From Bacteroidales bacterium GP3 (GTDB taxonomy: Bacteria; Bacteroidota; Bacteroidia; Bacteroidales; Muribaculaceae), in assembly GCA_001701075.1 (NCBI GenBank), contig DAAK01000212.1, forward strand, positions 1 through 22,547: a stretch of 22,547 bases of DNA, given 5' to 3'. The position numbers and the translations under genes were made by a program. Below are positions 1 through 9,180 of this stretch, one piece after another. Numbering within the stretch: position 1 is the stretch's first letter; every line of letters starts with the position of its first letter. The notes beneath the pieces were generated by a model. The model was not told the DNA's origin, did not search any database, and saw only the letters and a program-made list of their open reading frames with translations.

Positions 1-1
1 G

Positions 2-55
2 ATGGAAGAAATGACGGCGGATGAATTATTGAAACGTATAAACTCAAAGAATTGA
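2..55 (+). CDS. C-terminal end of an unidentified protein (5' end outside window)
   Basis: An open frame enters from the left edge and stops at TGA 53-55. The visible residues end in ADELLKRINSKN, a charged helical-looking tail. Too little is present to recognise the family. It is convergent with the secreted-protein gene at 217-1944. The frame could be chance, since only about 17 codons are visible, but no other gene explains this edge. Confidence 0.35.
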   Translation: MEEMTADELLKRINSKN

Positions 56-154
56 TTTTTGCAGTCATGAACTGACACTTCAACACACATATCAAAGGAC
101 TCGACATTCATTTCTGGCACGGCTTGATGTTTTTGAGAAATATAGTGTGCTGAG

Positions 155-195
155 ACAAAAATAAAGAGCCTGGGCTTACTGAAGCTCAAGCTCTT
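155..195 (-). terminator. Rho-independent terminator after the secreted-protein gene
   Basis: A 13-bp stem (165-177 with 182-194, one C-A mismatch and one G-U pair) with a 4-base loop is followed, on the minus strand, by a T-rich run (TTTATTTTTG). It lies about 20 bases past the stop codon of the gene at 217-1944. The plus-strand side has only a weak T-run, so termination of the gene entering from the left is less certain. Confidence 0.75.
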
Positions 196-216
196 ATCAA
201 TTATTGGAAATTTGGA

Positions 217-1944
217 TTATCGGATAACTTTTTTGACCACTACATTTCCAGATGAAGTCTTGTCTCGGCGCAGGAAGATACCATTTTGTGGTTTTGTAAT
301 CTTACGCCCCTGCATATCATAATACTCTGTAGCTACGACATCATATCTGTCCTTGTCTACTACCTTAACACCATCTTCATCCATGACGAGCTCCACGATT
401 TCACTCCTCAGTTCTACGGGATCCCCACCGTCTTCAGATGCCTGCATATAGACAGACTGAATTCCAAACGTAGTCACTCCTTCTACGGGGTAATAGAAAT
501 CTTTATATGGTCCGAAGGAAGAGATAAGCCAATCCTCGTCTGAATAGTCTGCCGGCATGAGAGTAACCGGTTCTGTCAAACATGGGTAATCTTCCGGCTC
601 AAAAGTATAGGGTTCTCCATCAAGATAAACCTCGTAATACAAGTCGTCATGGTTCAAGAGACAGTCATTCTCATCCAATATAAGAAGAGTGAAATATAGA
701 TATCCTCCTGATAAACCATCATATTCGTAGTCATAGGGTTCTGCAAATACTCCTTCGGGTTTGTGAGGCGGAACCTTCGGATCTCTTACCTCATGACGCA
801 CGAAGAAGTCCTCAACATTATAATATGCTTGCGCGCCATCATAGTTGTCGTCACATTGATTGCAAGTGATGACCAATAGTCCTTTTCTTGAGATTTTCTT
901 TGCATCTGCGTCATATTTCATCACCATATCACCATCAACCTTGGGTTCGTAATCCCATCCCCATTCAGCATCATACACTTCATCCATGTATCCGCCATAT
1001 AGGAATGCCCAATGATACATGTTGCCATATCCCAACAGCTGACCCTGTTTAAATGTGACTTGGTTGCCTTCAATCTGACCGACTGCAATTGCATCGGGCA
1101 TATCCTCAACCATACCGCGAACATACATCTTGTTGTCGTCAATGGCAACATCGACAAACCATCCCCATACCTCCGTATGAAGTGCCCATTTCTCAAATAC
1201 GGCACTTTCCGGAGCAGCATTTATCGGCTCTTCAATCTGAGTAAGAACTATGTTGGCATCTCCAAAACCAACCCATTCCATCTTGCCGTCTTCCCAATAA
1301 CATGCTCCGATAGCTAAATTCGGGTCAGTTGAGACATATTTGCCGTCGATATATTCAAGTGTGAAAGATCCGTCGGCTGTGGGATAATGATATCCCCATT
1401 CGTCATCTTCTGCCTTGTAATACTCAAGTCCGACCATATAGAGGCGTTCAATACCGCTTTCAGTTTCCTCCTCATAGATTGCCTGACCTCCTGGGATATG
1501 AATATTCCCTTCTTCATCACGTGTGCCCATCAGCCACGTTTTAAGCACTGTGGTGGAAAGCGGATTGCTGATGTAGACTGTATTGTCTTCCCCCTCTACA
1601 ATCTGCACGGCACCTCCCTGATCGTATGTGCTCCAGATCATATCTTCCATCTCGAAATAGCCGTTGCAAGTGCGTGTCCAGTTGGTAATATTCCCTTTAG
1701 GCATCTCTGTGATGGGAGTTTCGGTTATCGGGCATACGCTGCTTTCAGCAGGAACCCTCTTTGTTTTCAGAGGGCCACGTTCTGACACAGCCTCTTGCTT
1801 CGCATACATAGACTTGTGACAATCCTTGGCATTCGCATTTTTCACCAATGGATTTAGCGGCAACACGCTTGACTGGGCAATGCTCTCCGCTGGAAAGTAG
1901 AAAGACCCAAGCAAAAATGCTGCCATCAAAATAGTAGATTTCAT
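217..1944 (-). CDS. Secreted protein with T9SS-like C-terminal sorting tail, function unknown
   Basis: This 575-residue protein starts with a clear signal peptide (residues 1-24, hydrophobic core ILMAAFLLGSF, likely cut after SIAQ). Its last 40 residues have the pattern of a Por/type IX secretion tail: YYDMQGRKI, then a PQNGIFLRR strand, and a final VVVKKVIR. This suggests export through the outer membrane and surface attachment or release, by family knowledge. The body (about 80-530) is rich in Asp, Glu, Trp and Tyr and looks beta-rich; it resembles large secreted proteins of Prevotella and Muribaculaceae, but I recognise no catalytic domain. It lies 42 bases after umuC on the same strand. 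I see neither a clear promoter nor a terminator in that gap, so it may be read from the repair operon. A strong terminator follows it. Confidence 0.85.
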   Translation of the reverse strand: MKSTILMAAFLLGSFYFPAESIAQSSVLPLNPLVKNANAKDCHKSMYAKQEAVSERGPLKTKRVPAESSVCPITETPITEMPKGNITNWTRTCNGYFEMEDMIWSTYDQGGAVQIVEGEDNTVYISNPLSTTVLKTWLMGTRDEEGNIHIPGGQAIYEEETESGIERLYMVGLEYYKAEDDEWGYHYPTADGSFTLEYIDGKYVSTDPNLAIGACYWEDGKMEWVGFGDANIVLTQIEEPINAAPESAVFEKWALHTEVWGWFVDVAIDDNKMYVRGMVEDMPDAIAVGQIEGNQVTFKQGQLLGYGNMYHWAFLYGGYMDEVYDAEWGWDYEPKVDGDMVMKYDADAKKISRKGLLVITCNQCDDNYDGAQAYYNVEDFFVRHEVRDPKVPPHKPEGVFAEPYDYEYDGLSGGYLYFTLLILDENDCLLNHDDLYYEVYLDGEPYTFEPEDYPCLTEPVTLMPADYSDEDWLISSFGPYKDFYYPVEGVTTFGIQSVYMQASEDGGDPVELRSEIVELVMDEDGVKVVDKDRYDVVATEYYDMQGRKITKPQNGIFLRRDKTSSGNVVVKKVIR

Positions 1945-1986
1945 AACATTTGTGAAGTTTTTATAGGTTAATAATTTCAGTTAATT

Positions 1987-3240
1987 TTATTTCTTAGGTG
2001 CTTGGAAAGTGCTTGAATAGCCGTCATTGTGGCCCGGATGACCTTGTGTGATTTGGGAAGCAAGCCTCAAGACAGGAATACCGGGACCAAGATTGATGCT
2101 GTCGATGGCTTTCATGAGATGCGTACGAGATGCCTTTTTCTTGATTGATTCCTGAGAGTCGAACAAAGAGGGGATTACTGATCGTGCCGGCACTATCTCA
2201 CCAAGCCAAACTCCAGCTCTCTTAAAAGGAATGTCTGGAATATAGATTCTATCAAGAATAGAGATTGCTGCATTACAGATGATGACCGTATCGCTGGTCG
2301 GAACGTCAAATCTCACTGAGCCTTGGGGATGCGCACTTCCACGCTCAAGATGGAATCTATTGGTCTGAAGCATCACACCAAGGATTTGGCACTCGCCACC
2401 CATGGCACGAAGTTTCTTGCTGCAATCCGCCGCATATATTGCAATCCGGGCGCGGATATAGTCATAATCATCCACATCTTCCGGAAAAGTCCGGCTTTCG
2501 CTTACAGAATCTTGCATCATACTCTGCACATGACTTAGTTCTATGCAATGCTCACCGTGAAGTTCTCGCCATGATCTCTCACCATTTATACCAAGTTTTG
2601 CACGAATCCATCCCAAATCCTTATTCGCAAAATCAGCAATTGTATATATTCCCGAAGTATAAAGCCGTTTTGACAGCCGTCGCCCTATACCCCAAAGATC
2701 AGAAATCGACATCTTTTGCATCACAGGCCATGCATCATCAGCATTAAGAAGGACCCCGACACGTTTACCACGTTTCTTGCAACTTTCAGACACTATTTTA
2801 GCAAGAGTCTTACTCGGGGCAAAGCCTACTGTGACTGGAATATGAAGTTCGTCCCAGCAGTTGGCTGTAATAGCTTCCCCGATGGCTCTAAGTTCAGTGA
2901 CCGGGATTCCATCCATCAATAGGAATGATTCGTCGACGCTATAATCAAGCGTCTTTGGAGCATATCTACGCAAGATATCATGGACTTTCAAGCTTATATC
3001 CCTATACAGAAGATGATTGCCGCTCAACGCTATAATTTCGCCACTCTGGATTCGGTCTTTAATCTGAAAGGCAGGTTGTCCCATCTTTATGCCGGCACGC
3101 TTTGCCTCGTTGCTGCGGGCCACGACGCATCCATCGTTGTTGCTAAGCACAACGACAGCACGGTTTTCGAGAGCCGGATTCAGAGTCCGCTCGCAGCTTA
3201 CGAAGAAATTATTGCAATCGGCAAGACCTACCATTTTCAA
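1987..3240 (-). CDS. umuC: Y-family DNA polymerase, UmuC type (translesion synthesis)
   Basis: The 417-residue product matches the UmuC branch of Y-family polymerases, which copy past damaged bases. Visible marks are the N-terminal GLADCNNFFVSCER block with metal-binding D8, the NNDGCVVARSNEAK block (34-47), and the second metal site SVDE with D103 and E104. A helix-hairpin-helix region (LWGIGRRLSKRL) follows near residue 187, and the C-terminal DUF4113-type tail is present (GVWLGEIVP, SLFD, LMKAIDSIN, RLASQ). The length is normal for the family (about 420). In many bacteria UmuC works as a complex with cleaved UmuD, usually encoded just before it. Here the preceding gene is recQ, 46 bases upstream, and no umuD occurs in the window. 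Catalysis looks intact. Confidence 0.95.
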   Translation of the reverse strand: MKMVGLADCNNFFVSCERTLNPALENRAVVVLSNNDGCVVARSNEAKRAGIKMGQPAFQIKDRIQSGEIIALSGNHLLYRDISLKVHDILRRYAPKTLDYSVDESFLLMDGIPVTELRAIGEAITANCWDELHIPVTVGFAPSKTLAKIVSESCKKRGKRVGVLLNADDAWPVMQKMSISDLWGIGRRLSKRLYTSGIYTIADFANKDLGWIRAKLGINGERSWRELHGEHCIELSHVQSMMQDSVSESRTFPEDVDDYDYIRARIAIYAADCSKKLRAMGGECQILGVMLQTNRFHLERGSAHPQGSVRFDVPTSDTVIICNAAISILDRIYIPDIPFKRAGVWLGEIVPARSVIPSLFDSQESIKKKASRTHLMKAIDSINLGPGIPVLRLASQITQGHPGHNDGYSSTFQAPKK

Positions 3241-3286
3241 GTTGAATTAAACGATTAAACAATTTTCGAAACCTAAATCGTCAGTC

Positions 3287-5200
3287 TTAACTTGAGTATT
3301 CGGAAAGGCGATAGATCGCATGGTCTTCTACAGCGAAACCTTCTTCTACAAGATAGCGGAGGGCTTCTCCGGCCAATCGATCGTCAGGAGTGAAGTTTCG
3401 TTCGAGAATAGCCTGGGTGATTCCTGAAGGATACATCTGCATATATTTCCATACTTTCCTTATCATTTCTTCTTTAGAAATGTGTGACTTCGATTTCTTC
3501 TTCCCTCTGCAGACGTCGCATTTACCACACTCGCAGGCATTTTCCTCGCCGAAATATTTCAACATACGGCTTACCCTGCATCCATCATCAGAGTAGGCAT
3601 AATCAATCATAGCCTCTATGCGGTCTGACATTATCTTGAACCTATCTTCATAGATATTCCGGCTTATCTCGACATAACGGCTTTCCTCCCTTGATGTCGG
3701 TACAAACATAAATGGAGTACGCCTTCTCGGGACATATGAAAGAATCTTCTGGCGGTTTAGTTCAAGAAGGGAATTATAGACGGATTCCTGATCAAGCCCC
3801 GTCTCTCTGCTGATAGTGCCTTCATTTATCTTTACATAGTCGGAGAAAAGCCCAGGATATTGCCTGAGCACACACTGGAGCGTGCGGTCGGCACCTTGAG
3901 AGGTCTTGATGTGATAGAGCTCTTCTCGTTCTACAGTAATCAATATCCTTGAATTGCTTTCCGTTTCCTCTATGAAGTCAAGGTATCCGGCCTGCGACAG
4001 AAGATGGAATGCAGCTATGACTTGCTGGCGTTGCAAATGGAAAGTCTCACAGAAAAGTTCAAAGTCAAACTCAATCAGACGTTCATAGCCTTCGCCGATT
4101 GAGAGATTCATGAAGTTGCACGCTCGTTCATAAATCCGCCTGATGTCCTCCCGTTCCGGAAAAGACATCTTCAGCTTGCGGCGTAAAGTCGCCTTATCGT
4201 TTTTGGAAACGAGCAAGACTGCATATGAATTTTTACCATCGCGTCCTGCTCTGCCTGCTTCCTGATAGTATTCCTCAAGAGAAGGAGGAAAGTCGGCATG
4301 GACCACAATCCTGACGTCGGGCTTGTCGATTCCCATACCAAAGGCATTGGTGGCTACCATTATTCTGACGACTCCTGCCTGCCATGCATTCTGTCGCTCT
4401 ATCTTAGCCTCATATGAGAGACCTGCATGATAATATTCGGCAGATATTCCTGAGGCTGTCAGAAATTCAGCTATTTCTCGAGTCTTGCGTCGGCTGCGCA
4501 CATAGACTATACCACAACCTTCCGTACGGGAAAGGATGTGGAATATATCATAGAATTTATTTTCTGAAAGCCTGACAAGATAAGAGATATTGTCGCGTGA
4601 AAAGCTCATCTTGAATTTATGGCTATTAGCCTTAAATTCAAGCCGCCGCATTATATCTTCAGCTACAATAGGAGTAGCAGTCGCCGTAAGTGCAAGCACG
4701 GGAGCATCCGGATGCACTTTCCTAAGTTCGGCTATTTTAAGATAGGATGGACGGAAATCATAGCCCCATTGCGATATACAATGGGCTTCATCCACCACAA
4801 TGAGCCTGACAGGAAGGCGACGCAATTCATCAAGAAAAAAGGCATTCCTGAGTTTTTCGGGAGATACATAAAGGAAGCGAGCCCTTCCGTTGCTCAGACG
4901 TTCCCAAGCCACTCGTGTTTCCCTCGTTGTCATGCCGCTATTAAGCATCACGGCAGTTATGCCACGTCGCTTCAGATTGTCTACCTGATCTTTCATCAAT
5001 GAAATTAGAGGGGTAATGACAATCGTAAGTCCTGATTCAAAAGCCATTCCAGGAACCTGAAAAGTTATGGATTTACCGCCGCCTGTAGGCATCAGACCGA
5101 GTGTATCAAACCCCGACATCACACTATCTATGATATCTCGTTGTAGAGGGCGGAATTTTTCGTAACCCCAATATTTCTTCAGGATAGATTCTAAATCCAT
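3287..5200 (-). CDS. recQ: ATP-dependent DNA helicase RecQ
   Basis: This 637-residue SF2 helicase unwinds DNA 3'-5' during recombination and fork repair. Motif 0 is FRPLQRD with Q20, motif I (Walker A) is MPTGGGKS at 37-44, motif II is DEAH at 137-140, followed by the aromatic-rich CISQWGYDFR loop. Motif VI is seen as YYQEAGRAGRDG. The RQC zinc site is intact: C541, C558, C561 and C564 in the order seen in E. coli RecQ. After it come about 70 residues forming a small winged-helix-like tail (ITQAILERNF, ALRYLVEEGF) rather than a recognisable HRDC domain, a shorter form common in Bacteroidota. It lies between recJ (66 bases upstream) and umuC, all on one strand, so co-transcription is likely. 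Confidence 0.95.
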   Translation of the reverse strand: MDLESILKKYWGYEKFRPLQRDIIDSVMSGFDTLGLMPTGGGKSITFQVPGMAFESGLTIVITPLISLMKDQVDNLKRRGITAVMLNSGMTTRETRVAWERLSNGRARFLYVSPEKLRNAFFLDELRRLPVRLIVVDEAHCISQWGYDFRPSYLKIAELRKVHPDAPVLALTATATPIVAEDIMRRLEFKANSHKFKMSFSRDNISYLVRLSENKFYDIFHILSRTEGCGIVYVRSRRKTREIAEFLTASGISAEYYHAGLSYEAKIERQNAWQAGVVRIMVATNAFGMGIDKPDVRIVVHADFPPSLEEYYQEAGRAGRDGKNSYAVLLVSKNDKATLRRKLKMSFPEREDIRRIYERACNFMNLSIGEGYERLIEFDFELFCETFHLQRQQVIAAFHLLSQAGYLDFIEETESNSRILITVEREELYHIKTSQGADRTLQCVLRQYPGLFSDYVKINEGTISRETGLDQESVYNSLLELNRQKILSYVPRRRTPFMFVPTSREESRYVEISRNIYEDRFKIMSDRIEAMIDYAYSDDGCRVSRMLKYFGEENACECGKCDVCRGKKKSKSHISKEEMIRKVWKYMQMYPSGITQAILERNFTPDDRLAGEALRYLVEEGFAVEDHAIYRLSEYSS

Positions 5201-5266
5201 ATCTCAGATGAAAAAGAGGAAAAAATATAGCAACAGAATGGAGGGGGGGAGAAGAACCAGATTAAA

Positions 5267-7006
5267 TCAGTCTTGTTCGGATTTTGATATACGAATATCC
5301 TTAATCATAAGCTGGATCGATTCAGAATGATTATGCTTATTCTGTTCGATAGTGTAGCAGATGTCAATTGGCTTATGTGCATGAATATGTTCGAAATATG
5401 GAGCCATATTAAAAGCTATGGCTGATATCACACGGCTTGTGCTGTCGTCTTCAAGCTCGAGCTTGATATGTTCGAGATTCTTTCCGACAAGTTTAGAAGT
5501 GCCGAAATCGAATACATTGCGGGTCCTGAACACTGGTTTCTGGTTGCCAGGTCCAAAAGGATTGAATTTTTTGAGCCAAATCATAAGCTCTGGAGTGATA
5601 TCGGCAAAAGATATATCCGCATCAATGTCAAGTTGGGGACAAAGCTGATTGGGCTGGATGTGCTTGGCAACGTATTCTTCAAACAGCTGACTGAATTGAG
5701 GGATATTCTCCTCTTTCAACGAAAGCCCCACTGCATACGTATGACCTCCGAAGTTTTCAAGCAGATGTCTTGTAGAGTTTACTGCAGAATAGATGTCGAA
5801 TCCCTGGACCGACCTGCTGCTGCCTGTAGCCATTCCATTGGCATAGGTGAGCACAACAGAAGGTTTGTAGTATAACTCTGTAAGGCGAGAGGCAACAATG
5901 CCAATTATACCTTTATGCCAGTTCTTATTGTAGATGACGATAGAGCGTTTACCATGGACTATATTGACATTATTCTCAATCAATTCGTTAGCCTCTTCGG
6001 TAATCTTCTTATCAAGTTCCTTACGGTCTTTATTATATTGGTCAATTTCGGCGCCGCGCTGATAGGCATCGTGAAGGTCGCGAGTGACAAGAAGCCCTAC
6101 AGCTTCCATTCCGCTCTGCATCCTACCTGATGCATTGATTCTCGGGCCAATCTTGAAAATTACGTCAGATATGGTGATATCCTTGTTGGTAAGCTTGCAA
6201 AGACGGATTATGCTTCGGAGTCCAAGGTTTGGATTGGAGTTGAGCCGACGCAATCCGTGATAGGCCATTATGCGATTTTCTCCGACTATCGGCACTATAT
6301 CTGCTGCTATGCTGACTGCGACAAGGTCAAGCAGGGAGTCAAGCTCATTATGATTGCCAAGGCCGTTGCTTTTTGCAAACCCCTGCATGAACTTGAATCC
6401 GACTCCACACCCACTGAGATGAGGGCATGGATAAGGAGATCCGGGCATCTTGGGATTAAGAATCGCCACTGCGGGAGGAAGCTCATCATCAGGAACATGA
6501 TGGTCGCAAATGATAAAATCTATACCAAGTTGCTTGGCATATGCTATCTCATCGATGGCCTTAATACCACAGTCGAGCACCACAACGAGCTTTACATCAT
6601 TTTCTGCGGCATACTCAATGCTCTTTTGCGAAATACCATATCCTTCTTCGTAGCGAGTAGGGATATAGTACTCAATATTGCTGTAGTAATTCTGCAGATA
6701 TTTATAGACGAGAGCTACGGCAGTAGTGCCGTCAACGTCATAGTCGCCATAAATCATAATCCTTTCCTTTGCACCCATTGCGCGGTTAAGCCGGTTTACA
6801 GCTTTATCCATATCTGGCATAAGGAAAGGATCGTGAAGATCATCGAGAGAAGGGGAGAAGAACCCGTTGGCTTCATCGGTTGTATTGACACCACGACGCA
6901 AAAGGAGTTCCGCTACGGGGGGAAGCCCACCGCAGACCGGAAGAAGAGCTTCAGCTTTCTCCTGCTCCTGAAGTGTAAGTGGTTGATAATTCCAGTTATT
7001 GCTCAT
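5267..7006 (-). CDS. recJ: Single-stranded-DNA-specific exonuclease RecJ
   Basis: The 579-residue protein has the normal RecJ length (E. coli 577) and the DHH phosphoesterase motifs: DYDVD at 88-92, D145 in VVLDCGIKA, and DHH at 168-170. The DHHA1 half follows with NASGRMQSG and GGHTYAVGL, then an OB-fold region near the end (FRTRNVFDFGTSKLVGK). RecJ degrades single strands 5'-3' in RecF-pathway recombination, mismatch repair and base-excision repair, usually after a RecQ-type helicase opens the duplex. Here recQ follows directly, which fits that partnership. The start at 7006 lies about 45 bases after a Bacteroidota promoter, and this gene heads the group recJ-recQ-umuC. Confidence 0.96.
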   Translation of the reverse strand: MSNNWNYQPLTLQEQEKAEALLPVCGGLPPVAELLLRRGVNTTDEANGFFSPSLDDLHDPFLMPDMDKAVNRLNRAMGAKERIMIYGDYDVDGTTAVALVYKYLQNYYSNIEYYIPTRYEEGYGISQKSIEYAAENDVKLVVVLDCGIKAIDEIAYAKQLGIDFIICDHHVPDDELPPAVAILNPKMPGSPYPCPHLSGCGVGFKFMQGFAKSNGLGNHNELDSLLDLVAVSIAADIVPIVGENRIMAYHGLRRLNSNPNLGLRSIIRLCKLTNKDITISDVIFKIGPRINASGRMQSGMEAVGLLVTRDLHDAYQRGAEIDQYNKDRKELDKKITEEANELIENNVNIVHGKRSIVIYNKNWHKGIIGIVASRLTELYYKPSVVLTYANGMATGSSRSVQGFDIYSAVNSTRHLLENFGGHTYAVGLSLKEENIPQFSQLFEEYVAKHIQPNQLCPQLDIDADISFADITPELMIWLKKFNPFGPGNQKPVFRTRNVFDFGTSKLVGKNLEHIKLELEDDSTSRVISAIAFNMAPYFEHIHAHKPIDICYTIEQNKHNHSESIQLMIKDIRISKSEQD

Positions 7007-7059
7007 GGTGTCAAATTATTAAGGGGTAGAACGTGATAGACACATTCTATCTCATATTG

Positions 7060-7091
7060 CAAAATTAATAAAATAAAGTCAAATTTGCAAG
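7060..7091 (-). promoter_or_regulatory. Predicted promoter for recJ-recQ-umuC
   Basis: On the minus strand a perfect -7 box TAATTTTG (7060-7067) lies 20 bases after CTTG (7088-7091), a one-base variant of the TTTG -33 box of the Bacteroidota main sigma factor. The predicted transcript starts near 7053, giving a leader of about 45 bases before the recJ ATG. No LexA-like palindrome is obvious here. Confidence 0.6.
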
Positions 7092-7139
7092 AAGTCAATT
7101 GAGATTTCAGTTACATTAGAGCTTTCTTTATTCTTTTTT

Positions 7140-7180
7140 AACAAAAGAAGTCCCTTCTCCGAGACTTCGAAGAAGGGACG
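7140..7180 (-). terminator. Rho-independent terminator after the ABC permease gene
   Basis: A perfect 9-bp stem (7150-7158 with 7171-7179) with a 12-base loop is followed on the minus strand by a T-rich stretch (TTCTTTTGTT). It is about 20 bases past the permease stop and upstream of the recJ promoter, so it separates the two minus-strand groups. Confidence 0.75.
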
Positions 7181-7200
7181 ATATTCATATCGTGGATATG

Positions 7201-8118
7201 TTATTTTGACTTTATGAATGCCATAATTGCCTTTGGAGTGAGCGAAGATCCTTTCAAAAGCATTGAAGAGGCATAAATCTTTCCTCCTATGATGATAGCA
7301 ATATAGGCAGAAGCATAAAGCACAATGAGCGAAAGGATTGTGCTCCAGAGAGGCACCTCTCCTGTAATGGCATTCACAGCTCCTACCGTCGGGGAGGTAA
7401 GTGGGAAATACGCACACACTTGAGCCAAGACAGATGTTGGATGGTCTACGGCATACATCCCTATATACATCGAAGCAAGGACCACCATCATCAGTATCGA
7501 AAGATATTGCTGATTCTCATTATTACTGTCGGTAAGAGCACCGCAAGCTGCAAAAAGAGAACAGAACATCAGGTAGCCGCCTACAAAATACAGAACAGAC
7601 CATAGGAGGGTTTCCCAAACCAATGGATGTAAAAGATAATGCCAGGGAACAGAAACATCAAATACAAATAGCATCCCTATACCAAAAAGCAAAATGCAAG
7701 CTCCCCATAGAGCCACTTGTGTCAAACATATAAGAGCAACGCTGATGATTTTAGCAGTCAGCATAGTCCTGCCTGTCACGCAAGTGGCAAGGAACTCCAT
7801 GATTCTGTTGGTCTTTTCCTGACGAACCATCTGCATGACCTGACTTCCACATATCATTATAGCTAAGGTAAGAAACAAACCCACCATCATGGCAATAGCC
7901 TTGGCAGCTGTCATTCCATCTTCCTCCGGAGTCAGTCCGGTGTTTTCATTGACAGAATTTACCAAAGATGTGTAGGAATCAGAGTCAGCCATCAGAAAGC
8001 CCATAATCATACCGAATGCTATCATACCTAAGGGAAACACAAAAGTAAGCACCCAGAAAGATTTTTTTGTGACCGCTGTCTTATATTCATTTATTACAAT
8101 TAATTTCAATTTATTCAT
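7201..8118 (-). CDS. ABC-2 type (NatB-like) transporter permease
   Basis: The 305-residue membrane protein has about six hydrophobic segments: roughly 20-43, 74-94, 122-152, 166-192, 204-224 and 257-279. The cytoplasmic block MVRQEKTNRIMEFL (97-110) is typical of NatB/ABC-2 permeases that pair with NatA-like ATPases. The matching ATPase gene ends 14 bases upstream, so the two almost certainly form one exporter. Substrate is unknown; the family includes sodium, drug and lipid-linked exporters. Many relatives run to 400 residues or more with a large outside domain between the first two membrane segments. Here that stretch is only about 30 residues, rich in Asp, Ser and Glu. No frame break is visible, so this is probably a natural short form. 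Confidence 0.88.
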   Translation of the reverse strand: MNKLKLIVINEYKTAVTKKSFWVLTFVFPLGMIAFGMIMGFLMADSDSYTSLVNSVNENTGLTPEEDGMTAAKAIAMMVGLFLTLAIMICGSQVMQMVRQEKTNRIMEFLATCVTGRTMLTAKIISVALICLTQVALWGACILLFGIGMLFVFDVSVPWHYLLHPLVWETLLWSVLYFVGGYLMFCSLFAACGALTDSNNENQQYLSILMMVVLASMYIGMYAVDHPTSVLAQVCAYFPLTSPTVGAVNAITGEVPLWSTILSLIVLYASAYIAIIIGGKIYASSMLLKGSSLTPKAIMAFIKSK

Positions 8119-8132
8119 AGCGAATTGGGAGA

Positions 8133-9110
8133 TTAGGAAGGGTTGTTTTCTGTCATCTTTTCAGCCGGAATTTCTACTGGCGACTCAGAAGCAGGTTTAG
8201 TATAGTTGATAAAGATATCCTTAAGAGAGGGGAGGGCCTCTTCGAAGTGCAATATCTGACTTTGCATCGCCACTGCATCAAGGACATCATTGTTCGACAT
8301 AAGAGGATTTCTTTTCAGTTTATAAGCAAATCCCCTTCGCCAGTTAAGGCTGTCGATCTTTTCAATTTCCGTTATAGCTCCACCGGACAGCAACAACGGT
8401 TGCGACAACTCGGTAGAGGTGGTGAGAAGCAAGGTATTATCCTTATGATTTTCCTTTATATTGACCATTGAGTCGGCAACAAGGAGATGACCATGATCGA
8501 CAAGCACAATGTCGCTACACATCTCCTCGATTGCAGGCATATTATGAGAACTCAGTATAATAGTTGATCCCTTTTCGCGAAGACGCTCGAGGATTTGCTG
8601 CAGAATCTGGCCGTTGAGAGGATCAAAGCCACTGAAAGGTTCGTCAAGGATGACGAGTTTAGGCTCGTGCACCAGCGTGCATATAATCTGCACTTTCTGT
8701 TGGTTTCCTTTAGAAAGTTCCTTAAGCCTACGACGCTCCTGACCTTTGAGATTGAACATCTCAATATATTCGTTCATCACTACACGCAAGCGTTTGGGAT
8801 CGCCTCCTTTAAGCTGCCCAAAATACATTATCTGGTCGGCCATACGCATAGTATCGTAGAGTCCTCGTTCTTCAGGCATATATCCAATGTTGCGTGAGGC
8901 TTCGATTGATGCATTCTCTCCAAGAATCTTCACGCTGCCTGCATCTATGGTAAGAATACCGTTGATGATGCGCAGTAGAGTGGTCTTTCCCGCACCATTA
9001 GGACCGAGAATGCCACATATCGATCCTTCTCGTATTCCAAAACTGACGTTGTCAAGGGCTCTCAACGAGCCAAAACATTTGGTCAAGTTTTCAACTTCAA
9101 GAATATTCAT
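8133..9110 (-). CDS. ABC transporter ATP-binding protein (NatA-like)
   Basis: All nucleotide-binding motifs are present in this 325-residue ATPase: Walker A GPNGAGKT at 36-43, the Q-loop region YMPEERGLYD (78-87), signature LSKGNQQK (132-139), Walker B LVILDEP (152-158) and the switch histidine H189 in SSHN. A C-terminal extension (about 215-310) matches the position of the DUF4162-type domain found in NatA/DrrA-like proteins. It drives the permease encoded next to it. It lies 70 bases after dnaG; no good promoter is visible in that gap, so it may be the distal part of a dapA-dnaG-ABC transcript. The transported substrate cannot be read from the sequence. Confidence 0.93.
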   Translation of the reverse strand: MNILEVENLTKCFGSLRALDNVSFGIREGSICGILGPNGAGKTTLLRIINGILTIDAGSVKILGENASIEASRNIGYMPEERGLYDTMRMADQIMYFGQLKGGDPKRLRVVMNEYIEMFNLKGQERRRLKELSKGNQQKVQIICTLVHEPKLVILDEPFSGFDPLNGQILQQILERLREKGSTIILSSHNMPAIEEMCSDIVLVDHGHLLVADSMVNIKENHKDNTLLLTTSTELSQPLLLSGGAITEIEKIDSLNWRRGFAYKLKRNPLMSNNDVLDAVAMQSQILHFEEALPSLKDIFINYTKPASESPVEIPAEKMTENNPS

Positions 9111-9180
9111 TGTAAAAATAGTATGTTGCTATGTTGTCTTTAAAATGTTAGACGCACAAAAAGTGAGAAAAGTTACACTT

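Noticed and set aside
6257..7036. A 259-codon plus-strand open frame
   Set aside because: It lies opposite recJ, whose motifs are fully intact; the translated sequence shows no domain and is Cys/His/Ile-rich as expected of an antisense shadow.
7179..7193. Small palindrome CGATATTCATATCG next to the permease terminator
   Set aside because: It is short, AT-rich and has no placement suggesting an operator; it may only add to the terminator structure.
7079..7417. A 112-codon minus-strand open frame
   Set aside because: It overlaps the permease 3' end in another frame and runs through the terminator hairpin.
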